DNA from: Melaminivora jejuensis
Lineage (GTDB): Bacteria; Pseudomonadota; Gammaproteobacteria; Burkholderiales; Burkholderiaceae_C
Direction of reading: 5' to 3'
NCBI RefSeq assembly: GCF_017811175.1
Contig: NZ_JACWIJ010000002.1
Span: 2,728,001-2,792,000 of the forward strand
DNA length: 64,000 nt
The notes beneath the pieces are model-generated. The model was not told where the DNA came from, made no database searches, and saw only the letters and a list, made by a program, of their open reading frames with translations. The position numbers and the translations under genes were made by a program. Positions 63,494-64,000 of the stretch are shown here, one piece after another (position 1 is the stretch's first letter; every line of letters starts with the position of its first letter).

Positions 63494-64000
63494 TCAGCGC
63501 CCGCGCAGCAGGCGCACGGCGTGCGGCAGGGACTGCGCCTCGGGCAGGAAGTGCTGCAGCGCCGCGCCCAGCACGGCGGCGCACAGGGTGGCGCCCAGCA
63601 GCGGCTTCCAGGTCAGGCGCACGGCGGCGCCCAGCCAGCCGGCGCGCTCGGCGCCCATGGCGGCGCGCGCCGCCGCCACCGAGAACGCCAGCTCCACGGC
63701 CACCGCCAGCAGCACCTCGGAGCTGAAATACAGCCAGGCCAGGGTGCCGGCGCCCGTCAGCAGCGCTGCGCCCAGCAGGAAGATGGCCAGCACCGGCACG
63801 ATGACCACCGCGCCCTCGTCCACGCCGGACACCGCCTCCAGCGCCCCGCCGGCGGCATCGCCCAGGCTGCCGCCACCCGCCTCCAGGCCACTGCCGCCGT
63901 CGAACAGACCGACCTGCGCTGCCCCGGCGCTGTCGAACTGCCCGCTGGCCCCGCCGCCGGCAAAGCGTCCGCCGCCACCGCTGCCCCAGGAGCCGCTCCC
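63494..64000 (-). CDS. Gly-rich membrane protein, 5' end cut by window edge
   Basis: Only the C-terminal 168 residues are visible; the frame is open to the last base. The first ~55 are Gly/Ala/Ser-rich (GSGSWGSGGGGRFAGGGASG). Two or three membrane helices follow (VVIVPVLAIFLLGAALLTGA, VLLAVAVELAFSVAA, LLGATLCAAVLGAAL) with RAAMGAERAGWLGAAVRLTW between. I do not recognise the family; a Gly-rich stretch of this kind is found in some TPM-domain or cell-envelope proteins, but nothing here confirms it. It is 151 bases upstream of the peroxidase start on the same strand. Confidence 0.6.
   Translation of the reverse strand, partial: GSGSWGSGGGGRFAGGGASGQFDSAGAAQVGLFDGGSGLEAGGGSLGDAAGGALEAVSGVDEGAVVIVPVLAIFLLGAALLTGAGTLAWLYFSSEVLLAVAVELAFSVAAARAAMGAERAGWLGAAVRLTWKPLLGATLCAAVLGAALQHFLPEAQSLPHAVRLLRGR

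Overview
The window is GC-rich chromosomal DNA from a beta-proteobacterium, most likely a Comamonadaceae member (Acidovorax/Alicycliphilus/Comamonas-like). Supporting this are the mreBCD-mrdA cell-shape operon next to gatCAB, complete phenol hydroxylase and meta-cleavage gene sets of the Pseudomonas dmp / Comamonas aph type, orphan Bug (TTT-type) binding proteins, and about ten copies of a ~50-bp dispersed intergenic repeat that I remember as common in this family. The species cannot be fixed from the sequence alone. I see no tRNA, rRNA, insertion sequence, prophage or CRISPR array.

Layout. 1-4.2 kb: mrdA (cut by the left edge), mreD, mreC, mreB on the minus strand. 4.4-7.7 kb: gatCAB. 7.8-10.9 kb: a DUF4124 protein, pyrE and exoA with overlapping divergent start codons, and a metallo-beta-lactamase hydrolase. 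11-27.6 kb: a 16.6-kb minus-strand phenol operon, dmpKLMNOPQB-(GlcG-like)-CDEFG-(binding protein, chemoreceptor-like protein)-H-(Bug)-I, ending at dmpI. It is preceded by a sigma-54 promoter and upstream palindromes and by the divergent dmpR and a GntR regulator. It converts phenol to catechol (DmpKLMNOP), opens the ring (DmpB, reactivated by DmpQ), and takes the semialdehyde to pyruvate and acetyl-CoA (DmpC-I).

30-48 kb is a mosaic of housekeeping and accessory genes: an M48 protease with a frameshift, EamA and AmpG transporters, a two-component pair (kinase frameshifted), a MOSC protein, a DUF2165 protein, a BrnTA toxin-antitoxin locus whose toxin has an amber codon, a YbfB-type MFS/LysR pair, a nitronate monooxygenase, a lipopolysaccharide cluster (two glycosyltransferases and an O-antigen ligase), ilvE and radA. 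48.4-52.9 kb is a complete branched-chain amino acid-type ABC transporter (livHMGFK order) followed by an IclR regulator.

54-61.8 kb is an acyl-CoA catabolic cluster in the order TetR - carboxyltransferase - acyl-CoA dehydrogenase - biotin carboxylase - enoyl-CoA hydratase, with an SDR gene upstream. This resembles the acyclic terpene utilisation (atuCDEF) cluster of Pseudomonas. The window ends with a small lipoprotein, a di-haem cytochrome c peroxidase and a Gly-rich membrane protein cut by the right edge.

The most unusual things are: (1) a tandem array of three ~113-bp units at the 5' end of the biotin carboxylase gene, each recreating its start codon and first ten codons; (2) a periplasmic binding protein translationally coupled to a membrane-tethered MCP signalling protein with no sensor domain, inside the phenol operon; (3) the dispersed repeat, several copies of which supply stop codons or tails of genes. 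Four genes each lack one base in or near a G/C run, so some of the 'pseudogenes' may be sequencing indels.
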